DNA of 64,000 nucleotides from Myotis daubentonii (Eukaryota; Chordata; Mammalia; Chiroptera; Vespertilionidae): positions 52,289,408 to 52,353,407 of the forward strand of contig NC_081848.1 in the NCBI RefSeq assembly GCF_963259705.1, in the 5' to 3' direction. Positions within the stretch are counted from its first letter, which is position 1. Each line of letters opens with the position of its first letter. A model generated the notes under the pieces. The model worked only from the letters and a program-made list of their open reading frames with translations. It made no database searches and was not told where the DNA came from. Positions 34,111 to 45,894 of the stretch are shown in pieces. The position numbers were made by a program, and so were the translations under genes.

Positions 34111-34179
34111 GCTTCTACTAGACTACTCAGCAAGTTAGCTGGTTTTCTTTCACCTCCTCGTCCCTTCCCAATCTTGTTT

Positions 34180-34400
34180 AACCACAGAGTAGGCAGTTGA
34201 GCTGGAGATCACTTTTGCTGGGATTTTGCAGATGAGGAATTTAAGCGTGATAACAAAAATAACTAGCCCAAGACTCCAGTGACAGGGCTGGAATTTGAGC
34301 CCAGGCATTTGCACTCCGGAGGCTGGTGTCCAATCATCACACTGTGCCACCTCCAACTGCATGGGAGTTTTGTTGTAAAGATTAAATGAGAGGAAGTGTG
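34180..34400 (-). mobile_element. MIR SINE relic
   Basis: 'ttgcagatgaggaatttaag', 'gtgacagggctggaatttga', 'ccaatcatcacactgtgcca': reverse MIR. Confidence 0.7.
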
Positions 34401-36250
34401 TCTCTTGCTGAGATGATGATATAGTCAACCCTTTGAATGATTCCCTATTCCTCTCCCAATGTCTGTCCTCCTACCTGTGACCTTACCCTGGTCACTTGGC
34501 ATTTTTCAGAGTCTCACATCAGTCCTTGCACTTCGAAATGTACCCTCATCCCAAAGCTAAAATTGCTCCATACAGTCTTCAGATTTCCTAATCCCAGGCC
34601 CACCACATACTCTCCCATGTCTTCTCATGAAATATGCCTGCTGGTGGCCCTCTGTGAAATAGCTGAACCTCTTCATACAGCCCCCAGTACTCTTTCCCCA
34701 TTAAGTACCAAAAGTCACCTAGAGCCTTTTGACCAGAGGTCCTGCGTGTGTGTTATAGAGGCATTGATCAATGTTGCTGAGATGTTACTCTACATAAATT
34801 GTCCCATCCAAAGTTCTGAGACATTTGGCCTTTCAGTCTGTTGGCTGGCCAGAGACCACTTCAATTCTCCTTTGCTTACTAACTAAAACTTAAACTCAGA
34901 GACTCCTGGAGAATGAGTTAGTCTGTCTGAGATGCTGGAACTTGGAAATCAGGTGGAGCAGGAGCTTGGGCTCTGCTCATGGGCCCATCAGAACTGGAGC
35001 ACACAGGGAAGAGTTGAGGGATTGTGCAGCCCTTAAACTCGGGTCCTAACTTTTATCTATATTGACCCTCTGGCTACATTTCTGCCCTCAGGACCTGAGA
35101 GCTAGCCCCTGTCTGCTTCCAATAAGCTCTCCCTTTGGATCTGTCTCATTTTCAATAGATATCTGTTTCTTGCGATCAAATATTTGATGACTGTGCTATA
35201 TGACCATGGATGGTGTTCTCATGTCTGAGTTTTATGTGTGCTCACTTATAAACCCTAACAGAGCCAGATTTTTAAAATATTAGGGAGTGATCAAATCCCT
35301 ACTGAGACAGCATTGAAAGTAGATTTGTTTGTTTATAGCTTATAACAAGGTTGTAAAACAGGCTGTTTCTGTTGCCTCCTATTTTTATTTTTAATCCTCC
35401 CTGTAGTTCATGTCAGAGTTCTCTACTAGGTATGTCTCCATTTCCAGTTGGCTTAACTATTTGGCCAACTTTAGTCTAACCATTTTGCTGACTATAATAA
35501 CTAATGGTCATGACTAATGTTACAAGTCCTGAGGATAATGTGCTGGAGAACATAAATGTCGAGTAGGGGCCACCAATAAATTTTAGAATTCAGATAGTGC
35601 ATCTGTTTGTAATTGTCATAAGTCTGCATGCACACACACATGCACACACATCAGGATTCCTCAACACAAAAGATAACACTTAACTTGAAAGTGTGTCCTC
35701 TTTGATTTTGACAGTGATCTATGCCAGGTGGTCAATTTGAATGACCATTAATCAGTTCAATGGGGTGTCAAAGGAGGCAGGAATCATTAGGAAGGTATGA
35801 TCTCTGGGAGGTTTTGCAATTTTCCAAATTTATTTTTATCTACAGAGACTAATGAGGCTCCACAGTGACATATGTGTCCTATTTACTCCATCAGAACCAG
35901 GGTGGCTTGGCACAGATGCACCGATGAGGGATGAGCTAAATCAGGCTGGAGGTGACTGCACTCTGAGGGGTCAGGACAGACTACAGCAAAGGGTCAGCAC
36001 AAGGACGCTATCTCATCCAACTGGTGCAGAGGAGGTACCTAAATGGAGTGAAGTCCCTGAATATTGCCAGGTCTCTGGAGATTGGCATCAACAGGGGACA
36101 ACTCTGTCTGGGCTGGCCGGCCAGGTGCTGTAAAGGTACAAGGTTGACAGTGGGATGGGTGTTCATCCTCAACAAGGGGAGGCTTCCTATAAAAAAAAAA
36201 AGTACCCAGTTTTTAAGGGATATGCCTTAGCTAGTCACCCTCGGATATTG
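34401..36250. other. Unclassified sequence
   Basis: No gene or family recognised. Frames of 149 codons (34437-34886) and 93 codons (35852-36133) lack domains. Minor CA-rich patch at 35630-35652. Confidence 0.3.
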
Positions 36251-38325
36251 CGATTAAACTGTAAAACTGTCAAAAAAGAAAGTGTGAAGATGAACAGATA
36301 ATATCCTTTAGCCCTTTAATTTTGCAGAATTCAAAATATAAGAAAAGGAATTTTCTGGCTGCTTGCCAAAGCAGATATAAATAAGTAGCTATTGAGGCTC
36401 TAATTTCCTGAGAATTTTAATAAAGTGAAATATTTATGGTTTAAAATTACCTCCGAAATTATGCAGTGAAGAATAGTTTATGACTTCGGAGAACAAAAGG
36501 AAACTTGCAAATACTTGATGTTGGCAGATCAATTAAGTGGTAATACATGCTACATTATAATTTTAATTACTATGAAATTAAAATATGGTAATGAGTTAAC
36601 ATGACTCTATCCTTTCCAACTATCATTTAATTTATGGAACTTTTCTTGACTACTTATTGGTTATTTTTCTTACTCTGTGTGTTACTTTCGATTATACAGT
36701 TTCCAAAGCATATTATTCAAGACAGCCACCAATTAAATGAATTCTTCTTCCCTTATCAATTAAGAATCTTGTAGGCTATTGTTGCTCATTTTAATCTAGT
36801 TCTTTCTGCCTCCCTGCATAAAATATATGCATTAGAATAACTCTTTTTTTAAGGTCTCTTTTTGGTTTTCAAGTTGGCGATGTTTCCAGTAATACAAAGG
36901 CAACCCAAGTGTCAGTTGGCCTTCTTCCAGGGCAGCCTTCCTCCAACATAATTGAGGGGTGTGGGAGCTTGTTCTTGGCCTCCATGTGTCAGCTCTTTGG
37001 ACCAGGTGCAGCCCTCCTGCCTCTCCCATCTCTATTGCTGCTTCAGGGCCCTTCCTTCCTCTCTGTGATGCCACTACCCACCCTGGCCTCAGTGGGTAGA
37101 TCGTGTTGCAAAGACTGTGTTTCCCTTTACTATTCAAACAGTCTAATTCCCAGTACCTGGCTCTCAGAGCTCCATGCTGGGATGTACAAAAGTTATCTCA
37201 GTAAAGGAGAAGAAAATGTTTGATAGTATACCCAGAGTGGTGAATCCATGCCCAGAGGATCCCACTCTGCCTCCCTAAGGTTCCAGGTGACTCCCTTCAT
37301 CTGAGGTCAGCACTCCTCCCTGAACCTGCAGTTACTCCTCTTCTTCAACTCCCTGCATGTAAAACTGTACCCCTCCCCTGCCAGGTCCATAGCTGTTGAC
37401 CGAACTCTAGAATCCATTTATTCCACCCAGTGAGGCAGCTCAGGATCATTTCCCAAATGCATTTTAAAAAAATCTTATTTATTTAAGCCAGAACCATCAT
37501 AAAGAAGGCAGGGTTGTCTGAGAGTAGGGCACTGAAGCAACACAGTCTTGGGGATGTTTCTTGGGTACTGAAACCAACATAATTTCCTGCCCCAGGAAAT
37601 TCTGGGACCAGGCACACATTCTTGTGTCCATGAGAATCCATACTGGGGTCAAGCAAACATAATTTAGTTGCTCACTTCAGGAAATAACAATTCCTGCAAG
37701 GTGAGGCTGTGAATCAGCTCAACAGTTAAATGATCAACACTAAGAGTTTGCTCATCAAAACCCACTTGAAAATCCTAACCTCACAGTACTCACCAGTCTA
37801 CAGCTATTGTGCCGTAAACCCTGCCCAGTCCTCACTCCTCCCCTGCCTTGCAAAGTCCCCTCTCCAGGACCGTGTTACATGCTTCAGCGGCTCTGTCAGT
37901 AAAAGCTTTGATAAAGTAATCCTGTTTTATCTGTCCAGCCTCATCTCCGTCACTCTCAACATCGAGCTTTATTCCAGAGCCCTGAAGAATGTGCAAGCGC
38001 ATTCACATCTCCTTGCCTTCATTCAATTGTCTCATGTTTTAAATACCCCCCTCCTCTCCCGCTTGGTACCTTGGATAAGTTCTCCTCAATTGTTATTAGT
38101 CCAAGGCCTCTCTGAAGCGCAGGTTATGTTAGGCGCCCTCCCTTCCTCTTTTCTCAGAGCTGCTTGTGCTCTTACTACATGGGATCAGCCAGTTTATACT
38201 GTATGTCCTGCCCTCTCAGCAGAGCTCTGGAGCTCCTGTACCCGGCAGTTCTAGTTACACAATTATCTACAGCTGGTGTGTGTGTTGAACTGAACTGAAC
38301 TGGATTTTGCCATCACAGTGGTGGT
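36251..38325. other. Unclassified sequence, including a 174-codon open frame
   Basis: The plus frame 37730-38254 is the second-longest in the window. Its translation is rich in Ser and Leu and has no recognisable domain, signal peptide or conserved motif. The underlying pyrimidine-rich DNA resembles the L2-like coding relics elsewhere here, but I could not align it. I do not call a gene. Upstream DNA to 36251 is AT-rich and unassigned. Confidence 0.3.
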
Positions 38326-38465
38326 GAATGTTTTTCTCGGTGTATTGTTTGCCTTTGATTTAGGTCGTGTGGGCGTTTTTGACATTGAGAAGGCGTTAAT
38401 TTTTATGGAGTCAAGTTTATTGATCTTTGTGTGGTTTCTTTTATTGATTTTGAACTTAAAAAGTG
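38326..38465 (-). mobile_element. Possible L1 fragment
   Basis: 'ttaatttttatggagtcaag' and 'tttattgatctttgtgtggt' resemble antisense L1 ORF2. Short and diverged. Confidence 0.35.
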
Positions 38466-39050
38466 ACTGACTGGTTTTTAAGAGACTCTTCAGGACTTGG
38501 CTGAGAAATTCCGCAAACTCATTCTCCTCACTGGGAATAGAAAAATGGAGTGAGGCAGAGAAACAAAGGAGACATTTTCCCCATCTATTCTCAGAAACTT
38601 GTGGCTCTTTTCCTTTCCTTTTCCTTGAGGAATGGTACGTGGGTCAAAGGTACAAGTTATATTTTGTATCTTGGTTTTTATAATTTCTATCAATACGTGA
38701 AGACAGCTGTCTTTAAGCTAAGCAATTCCATTTGTCTTTAAGCCCCCAAAGACAGCCTACACCAACATGCTTTCAAACGAAAAGAAAACAACATTTGTTG
38801 TACTCTTCTCTTACTTTATTTTCTAAATAAGTATATACGCCACAGCAATGCACTCCGTGGGCTGTGCTTGCCTGGCTCAGTGTTTTGCTTTTGTTTTTTT
38901 CCCATATGAAATGTCGGCTCATCCTCCGATGTTATGGCCTTGATAAGTCTCTTTTGTGACAAGTGTCTTTTCCTACTAAACCCCAGTCTTCCCCCCTTGT
39001 AGGTAAGTGTTGTATATGACACTACTAAAATGTAAGCAACACAGGGCGCC
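38466..39050. other. Unclassified sequence
   Basis: Nothing recognised. Confidence 0.3.
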
Positions 39051-39054
39051 ATGG

Positions 39055-39480
39055 ATGTCCCACTTGTTCACTTATTCATTTGCTACTCAGACATTAAGCA
39101 CAGCAGATTCTCTGCTAAGCGCAGGAGAAACAGTAATGAACATGAGAGGAACCAATTCTGCCCTCTTAGAATTGTATTTTGCCAAGACAGACATTTAACA
39201 ACAATTATACATTCGATTACTATTTCGGAAAGTGCTGCACAGGAAAAGTGTAGGCGGATAAGAGAATATATAACAGCAGGGTGAAGCAAGGGGAGGTCAA
39301 GTCAAGCTTGTCTGGAAAAAGGACATTTTAAGTTGCTGTCTGGAGGTTGATGAAGTGTTAGCTAGATAGTGTGGAGGAGGAGGAGGGCAGGGCATGCCAG
39401 GCAAAGGAACGGCATGTGCAAAGTCCCTGAGGCATATCACCACAGGGAGGGCTGGCTAAGGACACCACCTCAGATACAGA
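39055..39480 (-). mobile_element. L2 LINE 3' fragment
   Basis: 'ctgctaagcgcaggagaaac', 'ccaattctgccctcttagaa' and 'aggaacggcatgtgcaaagt' are antisense L2 in the expected order. Confidence 0.6.
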
Positions 39481-39639
39481 CGGTACCCAATATCCATGCA
39501 ATAAGTAAAGAAAACTATATTATTAAATAAAAATTGCATTATTGTGTATAATCATATTTCTTTCCAATATTCTAACATGTTCAACTCTTGATGGTAGAAG
39601 CATCAAGAGTAAAATTAAGAACTTCCAATTTGCTAGAGA

Positions 39640-39870
39640 GGCAGAATATGATAATGATTGACAACATGAATCAGGGTTTAAATCTCAGCTTTATCATTTA
39701 TCCTAGGCAAACTGTTTAACCTCGCTTTGCTTTACTTTCTTCATCTGCAAACTATAACAACAATAACAACAACAATAAGTAGTACCCACCTCATAGGGTA
39801 ACTGCAGAAATTAAATGAAATAAAACACAGGAGGAGCCGAGAGCACTCAGTAAAGGTCAGCACTCATCAT
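39640..39870 (+). mobile_element. MIR SINE relic
   Basis: 'ttaaatctcagctttatcat', 'gcaaactgtttaacctcgct', 'ttcttcatctgcaaactata', an (AAC)n patch, then 'acccacctcatagggtaact'. Confidence 0.75.
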
Positions 39871-40744
39871 TTAGTGAAACCAACAAGTCACCTGTGAATC
39901 TTCTCACTATCACTGCCTGAATAAATATTTGAGCTTGAATGAACAGTACCAACGGTTATCAGGGACAGGAAACGTATAATTTTTCTTCTTTGCCTTCTGC
40001 CTAAGGAATTTTCCTCGTGAGTGTGTCTATATATAGCATCGTTGGTGAAAAGTAGAGCAACAAAGATTTCCAAGTGATACAATCATTTTCGTTCCTGTCA
40101 TAATTACATACCTTCATAGCCACTCTCATGCATTCCAAGCATCATTGCTCCTCTGTTTTTGCTTTTAAATACCTATTGATTTTGGAATCCTTCTGGCAAT
40201 CTTCTACACCTTTTCAAACTGGGGCAGCTTAATTAGAATCTGACTTCTCCCCTTTCCATCCGCAATTTGCTTAAGTTTCCAAAGACATCATTAAAACAAA
40301 GGATGCAGCGAGACTGCCAGAACATGGGGCTTTTATTTGTTTCTCAGACAAGAGCATGAGGAGAGAAGTGACTTGCAAATGATTAATAGACTTGATATTT
40401 AGACTTTCCTAGCTTTGATTTCCAGCTTTGGAACTTGCTTTTAATTCTGAGAGAGATTAGGCTGTTGCTGCAAGTTTCCTTTTCCAGCTCACATTTCTGC
40501 ACAGGATTGACCGGCCCACTAGCTTTCATCTCACCGGGCAGATTTAGACAGGAGGCAAGGTTACAGAGAAACATTTGAGGGGCAGCCTGACTGGAATATG
40601 AGAGTAATCATTAATTAAGTTTTTCCCATCTCACCTCCAACAGTGACAGGCTACTCACTCCCCTGGGTCAGCCCTGGTGAGGATGTGTGTGGTGCAGGTG
40701 GCTGAGGATGCCTGAATCGGTGAGGGGGGAAAAGGGGTAACAGC
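39871..40744. other. Unclassified sequence
   Basis: No gene or repeat recognised. Confidence 0.3.
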
Positions 40745-41285
40745 TTTGTTTATTGACATAGAATTCACATACTATACAATTCACCCATACAATTCAATGA
40801 TTTTTAGTATATTTAGAGTTGTGCAACCATCATCATAATCAATTTTAGAACATTTTTCTTATCCCCTAAAGAAACCCTGTACCTTTCAGTTATTACCACC
40901 ACTCTAACACCCTTATTCTCCTAGCCCTAGGCAACGATGAATCTACTTTCTGTCTATAAATTTGCCTAGTCTAGCCATTTCATATAAATGGAATCATATA
41001 ATATGTGGTCTTTTGTGTCTGGCTTCTTTCACTGAGCATAATGTTTCAGGGTTCATCCATGCTGTAGCATGTGTCAGTACTTCATTCCTTTTTATGCCTG
41101 AATGATATTCCATTGTATGGGTATACCACATTTTGTTTATTCATTTACCCATTGGTGGACAGTTGGGTTGTTTCTCCTTTTTGGCTATTATGAATAATGC
41201 TGCTATGAACGATCACATGTAAGTTTGTGTGTGTTTTCACTTCTCTTGAGCACATACCTAGGAGTTGAGTTGCTGGGTCAACTCA
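40745..41285 (-). mobile_element. Old L1M 3' end (3' UTR and end of ORF2)
   Basis: Antisense L1 is well preserved: 'gacatagaattcacatacta', 'gagttgtgcaaccatcatca', 'catataaatggaatcatata', 'gatattccattgtatgggta', 'acagttgggttgtttctcct', 'gaataatgctgctatgaacg', ending at 'gttgagttgctgggtca'. About 540 bp of 5'-truncated element. Confidence 0.8.
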
Positions 41286-41499
41286 AATATAAACCTTATA
41301 CCAAGTTAAATTAAATGACAGCACTTAGTAAATAATAAAGCACTTATAAAAATAAGGCTTAATTATAACTATCTTCTAGGATACTTAATCTCCTAATTTG
41401 TTCCGGTAATAATGAATCCATTTCTATTATGTGCTTTACACTGTGTTATGTACCAGGGGTGAAAATTCAAAGAGAACAAAGATAAGGCCCCTAACTTAG

Positions 41500-41720
41500 A
41501 GGGACTTAGTGTTTATCAATATAAGTAACGTGTATTGAATCCTTATTCTGCGCCAAGGATGGTACTAAATGTCTATGTAGGCTAAATCCTTGTCTACTAC
41601 TGTCACCCTATGAGTAGGTACTATTTTTGTCCTCATTTTAGAGAACCTAAGTGACCTGCCCAAAGTCATGGAGCTGCTAAGTGGCAAAGCTGGATGATTT
41701 TCTCGCTTTATCACTCTCCC
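41500..41720 (-). mobile_element. MIR SINE relic
   Basis: 'tgtattgaatccttattctg', 'gtaggtactatttttgtcct', 'gaacctaagtgacctgccca', 'agctgctaagtggcaaagct'. Sequence 41286-41500 is unassigned. Confidence 0.65.
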
Positions 41721-41744
41721 AGGCTGCTTCTCTAGCAACAGAAG

Positions 41745-41990
41745 AGCACAAGAGTTAAGAGTGTGTCATCCGAAGTTAGGCATCCTGGGTTTGGGTGCTG
41801 CCTCCTGAGCTCACTACATGACGTTGGGCCAAAGAACCACCCTTTCTATGCCTCCGATGCCTAATGGGTAAAGAGGGATTGATCCAAGTACCTACATCAT
41901 AGCGTTGCTAGAAGCATTAAATGAAGTAAAACATATATCAGGTGCTAGACGTGTAGTTAGTGCTCAGTAAATATTCACTGTTATTATTAT
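41745..41990 (+). mobile_element. MIR SINE relic
   Basis: 'gcatcctgggtttgggtgct', 'cctaatgggtaaagagggat', 'gttgctagaagcattaaatg', 'gtagttagtgctcagtaaat'. Forward MIR following a reverse MIR. Confidence 0.7.
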
Positions 41991-42939
41991 CTATTATAAA
42001 CTCTACAGGCAAAACATTACGAGGGCATGTGATATATAAAGGCTGTCAAGTGCTGCAATTTGTCTCTGCTGGAAAAGGGAAAACGTTGGGCTGAACTGCA
42101 GAGAAGCTATGCCCCGGTTTCTCCTTTTCTCCGAATTCTAATTCATTGATATTAACAACTGACGTCTTAAAAGCTGGCTTCTGCTGATCTCTCCTCCTTC
42201 CATCTTCAGCACTGCTGGGGCGCCTAATGCAGGATGGTGATTGTATTCTATAAGTGTCTCTTGTCTCAACAAGAAAGGGGCCTGTCCAAGACTTGAGGTG
42301 GGTTTGGAACCTGACACCCAAGAGGTGGGGGAAGCAGCAAAGGATTCAATCCAGGCGTCCACAGAGGTGTCAGCCAGGCAAGATCTATCCATTCCTCTGC
42401 AGCCTCCTGCAGGGAGGGGAGAAGGCAACATGGTTATGCAAGGGAAGATCCCATAGAAATGTGTGATGCATTTAAACATAGATGTATTCTGTTCTCGATA
42501 ATTCGGGGGTGGGGGGGGGGAGGTTGTCATGGCCTTTGGGTCAGCCTGACATGGGGTTGCGGAGGCTGAGGGTGCAGTGTGACTTGTCACACTAAGCACA
42601 CTTGTCTCCCACGGCAACGGGTTACTGGGCAGCAGGAGACAGCAGAGCTGGGAAGGCATTCAGGGGAATGGTCAAACAGGGAGCACTTCTTTGCATATTT
42701 ATCCAGCCCAGATTTGACTGATGGTTTCAGAATGTCTTAAGTGGTCATCAGCATTCCTGGCTGTTCTTGGAGATGTGGTTGCTCTGGAGTGAAGGAGAAT
42801 CAAGATTAGCTTCCTTGTACTTACTTGTTACAGGAAAATCAGACATCCAGGGAGTCCAACCATGGCGAAGGCAAAGTCCAAAATGAGGATGAGTTTATGG
42901 ATGCACACATACAAATACACAGCCTAGTGACTCTCCTGT
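41991..42939. other. Unclassified sequence
   Basis: A 173-codon minus frame (42138-42659) covers a G/C-run at 42505-42522 and overlaps 70-90-codon frames on both strands. It has no domain and is treated as chance. Confidence 0.3.
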
Positions 42940-43150
42940 GGGTCCCTCACAGTTGACACTTAATAAATATTTATCGCCTCTCTCCCTACTGTCCCTAAAG
43001 AGCTTCTCTTAGAGTTCTGTATGTATCATTACTACTTGCTTACATCTGTCTCTCCCCACCAGCTTGTTGATTTGCAGGATAACAGGGACCAGGTGTCATT
43101 CTCTTAGTATTCCCAAGGTAACATAGCACAGAATTGGACCATGGTACATG

Positions 43151-43152
<2 letters not shown>
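42940..43152 (+). mobile_element. L2 LINE 3' end
   Basis: 'ttacatctgtctctccccac', 'gatttgcaggataacaggga' and 'acatagcacagaattggacc' are sense L2 3' end. Confidence 0.55.

Positions 43153-43182
<30 letters not shown>
43153..43182. repeat. Poly(A) run, 30 bp
   Basis: Thirty uninterrupted A. It follows an L2-like 3' end, although L2 elements normally lack long A tails, so slippage growth is likely. Confidence 0.95.
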
Positions 43183-43184
<2 letters not shown>

Positions 43185-43229
43185 AAAAATTCTAACTGAA
43201 TAGAATGTTAAGGGTGTATATAACCTTTT

Positions 43230-43390
43230 GTTTGGAATTCTACTTAATTTAATTATTACCTCAAAACCTGTGTGGTAGGTTTTATTATTCCTACTTTAAC
43301 AGATGAGGAAACTGAGTTCAGGAAGTTTAAGCAACCTGCCTAAGGTCATATGGTGGTTGGAGCTGGAATTGAAATTCAGGTTGAATATCT
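43230..43390 (-). mobile_element. MIR SINE relic
   Basis: 'ttaacagatgaggaaactga', 'gcaacctgcctaaggtcata', 'ttggagctggaattgaaatt'. Confidence 0.7.
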
Positions 43391-43689
43391 GATGGGTGAT
43401 TAGGACTTACATAAAAATCAATCACCCTATTATCACATTAAGACACTAACTACGATGATTGAAAGAAAATTTTTGAAGCTTCCAGGAAGTTCAATATCAT
43501 CAAAGAGCTCACATTAATTGCCTTTGGGCCCATAGCACTGAGCTTAGTGCTGTGAAAGGTAATCCACACAGATGGCATGGCTCTCAGGTGTATTTTAAAA
43601 AATAAAAACCTACATGCAAAATATAATTACGTATAAGAAGAAGATTAACACCACAGTGAACTTCAATCAATCTGAATATGGACCAGATG

Positions 43690-43800
43690 GATGAGAGCTC
43701 CCTAAGATCAGGGACTGGCTCCTTTTACTCACTGTTGTCCTAGTGCCCTGCACAGACCGGGCACAAAGCTGGTACCCAACAAGTGCTGCTGAGATGAATT
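43690..43800 (+). mobile_element. L2 LINE 3' end
   Basis: 'cctaagatcagggactggct', 'cctagtgccctgcacagacc', 'ggtacccaacaagtgctgct': sense L2 3' end. Sequence 43391-43689 is unassigned. Confidence 0.65.
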
Positions 43801-44348
43801 CCATTTGAAGTACAAAGGCTATGTAACCACTGAGTCTGAAATACAAAATGTCAATCAATAGAATTAGAGTCAAAGTGAATGCCATCTTCCTAGCTTGCTT
43901 CCCACTTCTGTGTCAGGCTACCTCTGAAGGACTTGTAGGGTATTCACTTCATGAGTTTGAGATGCAAGTCTTGGATAATTCATCTTTTTTTTTTTTTTTT
44001 TTTTAATTAAATCTTTATTGTTCATATTATTACATTTGTTCCTTTTTTTCCCCCCCCATAACTCCCCTCCTCCCAGTTCCCGCCCTACCCTCCGCCCTCA
44101 CTCCCCACCCACTGTCCTCATCCATAGGTGCACGATTTTTGTCCAGTCTCTTCCCACATCTCCCACACCCCTTTCCCCCCCAAGAATAGTCAGTCCATTC
44201 CCTTTCTATGTCCCTGATTCTATTATAATCAACAGTTTATTCTGTTCATCAGATTATTTATTCACTTGATTCTTAGATTCACTTGTTGATAGATGCATAT
44301 TTGTTGTTCATAATTGGTATCTTTACCTTTTTCTTCCTCTTCCTCTTC

Positions 44349-45197
44349 TTAAAGGATACCTTTCAGCATTTCATATAATCCTGGTTTGGTGGTGATGAAC
44401 TCCTTTAGCTTTTCCTTATCTGTGAAGCTCTTTATCTGACCTTCAATTCTGAATGATAGCTTTGCTGGATAAAGTAATCTTGGTTGTAGGTTCTTGGTAT
44501 TCATCACTTTGAATATTTCTTGCCACTCCCTTCTGGCCTGCAAAGTTTCTGTTGAGAAATCAGCTGACAGTCGTATGGGTATTCCCTTGTAGGTAACTGA
44601 GTTTCTTTCTCTTGCTGTTTTTAAGATTCTCTCTTTATCTTTTGCTCTTGGCATTTTAATTATGATGTGTCTTGGTGTGGTCCTCTTTGGATTCCTTTTG
44701 TTTGGGGTTCTCCGCGCTTCTTGGACCTGTAAGTCCATTTCTTTCACCAGGTGGGGGAAGTTTTCTGTCATTATTTCTTCAAATAGGTTTTCAATATCTT
44801 GCTCTCTCTCATCTTCTGGCACCCCTATAATTCTGATGTTGTTACGCTTGAAGCTGTCCCAGAGGCTCCTTACACTATCCTCGCATTTTTGGATTCTTTT
44901 TTCATTTTGCTTTTCCGGTTGGATGTTTTTTGCTTCCTCGCATTTCAAATCATTGACTTGATTCTTGCGCTCCTCTGGTCTGCTGTCGGGCGTCTGTATA
45001 ATATTCGTTATTTCAGTCCGTGTGTGCTTAATTTCTAGTTGGTTCCCCAATATAAGATCGAGGGTCTTATTAGTTTTCGTGTAGAGCTCATTAAGTTTAT
45101 CGGCAGCTTCTAAACAGTTCTTGAGAGACCTTAAAAGTGTGGTTCTGAACTCTATTTCTTCCATTGACAATTTTGTCCTGTTTCTTTGTCTCTGCAT
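44349..45197 (-). CDS. LINE-1 ORF1p-like RNA-binding protein, 282 aa
   Basis: ORF1p-type proteins are trimeric nucleic-acid chaperones that coat L1 RNA in cytoplasmic particles. The order of regions fits: a basic start, a heptad-rich coiled coil at about residues 15-70 and 95-118, then an RRM-like domain beginning with NNIRIIGVPEDE (119-130) and continuing through RHIIIKMPRAKDKERIL (176-192), then the C-terminal domain with REWQEIF (223-229), YPAKLSFR (243-250) and KEFITTKPGLYEMLKGIL (265-282). It is shorter than the 338 residues of human ORF1p, mainly in the N-terminal half. The frame has no internal stop. After the TAA stop the same frame stays open for 28 further codons, starting with six acidic Glu codons, to a TGA at 44262-44264. 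The start codon chosen is the first Met at 45197. It lies alone in its element, with no ORF2 downstream. Confidence 0.85.
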   Translation of the reverse strand: MQRQRNRTKLSMEEIEFRTTLLRSLKNCLEAADKLNELYTKTNKTLDLILGNQLEIKHTRTEITNIIQTPDSRPEERKNQVNDLKCEEAKNIQPEKQNEKRIQKCEDSVRSLWDSFKRNNIRIIGVPEDEREQDIENLFEEIMTENFPHLVKEMDLQVQEARRTPNKRNPKRTTPRHIIIKMPRAKDKERILKTARERNSVTYKGIPIRLSADFSTETLQARREWQEIFKVMNTKNLQPRLLYPAKLSFRIEGQIKSFTDKEKLKEFITTKPGLYEMLKGIL

Positions 45198-45894
45198 TTT
45201 GTTATGCTTCCTTGGTGCACCCCCTAGTGGTCTTTGTTCGCAGTCTTATAGATAAATCTTGATTGCTGTAGCTAATTCCAGGGAGGGTTTGACCTCCAGG
45301 CCAAGTGGCTATGAGATTCAGCTGTGTCAGCGGTGAGAGAACTTCTGTCCTCTAGGGAGGTGCTAATCTAGCCTTTGCCTGAGGCTATCCGGCAAATGCC
45401 TCTGTGCAGGGCTTGGGCAGGGCGGGTCGAACAGGATCAACAGTGTGGGCCACAGGATCAACAGTGTGGGCCGGAGAGAGCAGTTATGGCGGCTCTCAGT
45501 CCTGTCCCAAGGGGCTCTGCCTCTCTGAGTCCCAGCACCCGCTGCAAAGCTCGGAGAGAAAGCTGCACTCGCTCTGACCGAAGCCAGACAGTCCCGCTTC
45601 TTCCGCCTGAGTCTGGGTCCCTAAAGACTCGCCCGGATCTGGAGCTCAGAGTCTGCGACTCCCTCCCGATTGAAAACAACAACCGCGCACTCCGCACCTC
45701 AGAATTTGACTTCAGCACTGAGCCTCCTCTGAGTGTCCGTATGCGTTTCTCTTTCCTCCTAGTTGTAGGACTTCCACTCAGCCAGCGTCCCTGTGGTTCT
45801 GGGTGATATCCCTTCCGTTTTTTGGTTTCACTTTTGAAGTAGTTGTTCAAAGCAGCAAACTCCGGCGTTAACCTATGCCGCCATCTTGGTTCTC
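45198..45894 (-). promoter_or_regulatory. 5' UTR/promoter region of the half-LINE, with YY1-type site
   Basis: This is the most CpG-dense stretch in the window (about 45380-45700). In element orientation a YY1-type motif, aaccaagatggcggc, lies only a few bases from the 5' end (plus-strand 45877-45890). In human L1 a YY1 site at this place sets the transcription start; the same role is inferred here. A 23-bp tandem duplication, core ggatcaacagtgtgggcc, lies at about 45434-45471. Open frames exist on both strands (minus 45458-45850, 130 codons; plus 45375-45806, 143 codons). Confidence 0.6.

Noticed and set aside
42138..42659. 173-codon minus frame
   Set aside because: Includes a poly-Pro stretch from a G/C run, overlaps open frames on the other strand, and has no domain or splice context.
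45375..45806. CpG island promoter of a host gene
   Set aside because: The CpG-rich region lies wholly inside the half-LINE 5' UTR bounded by the element's target duplication.
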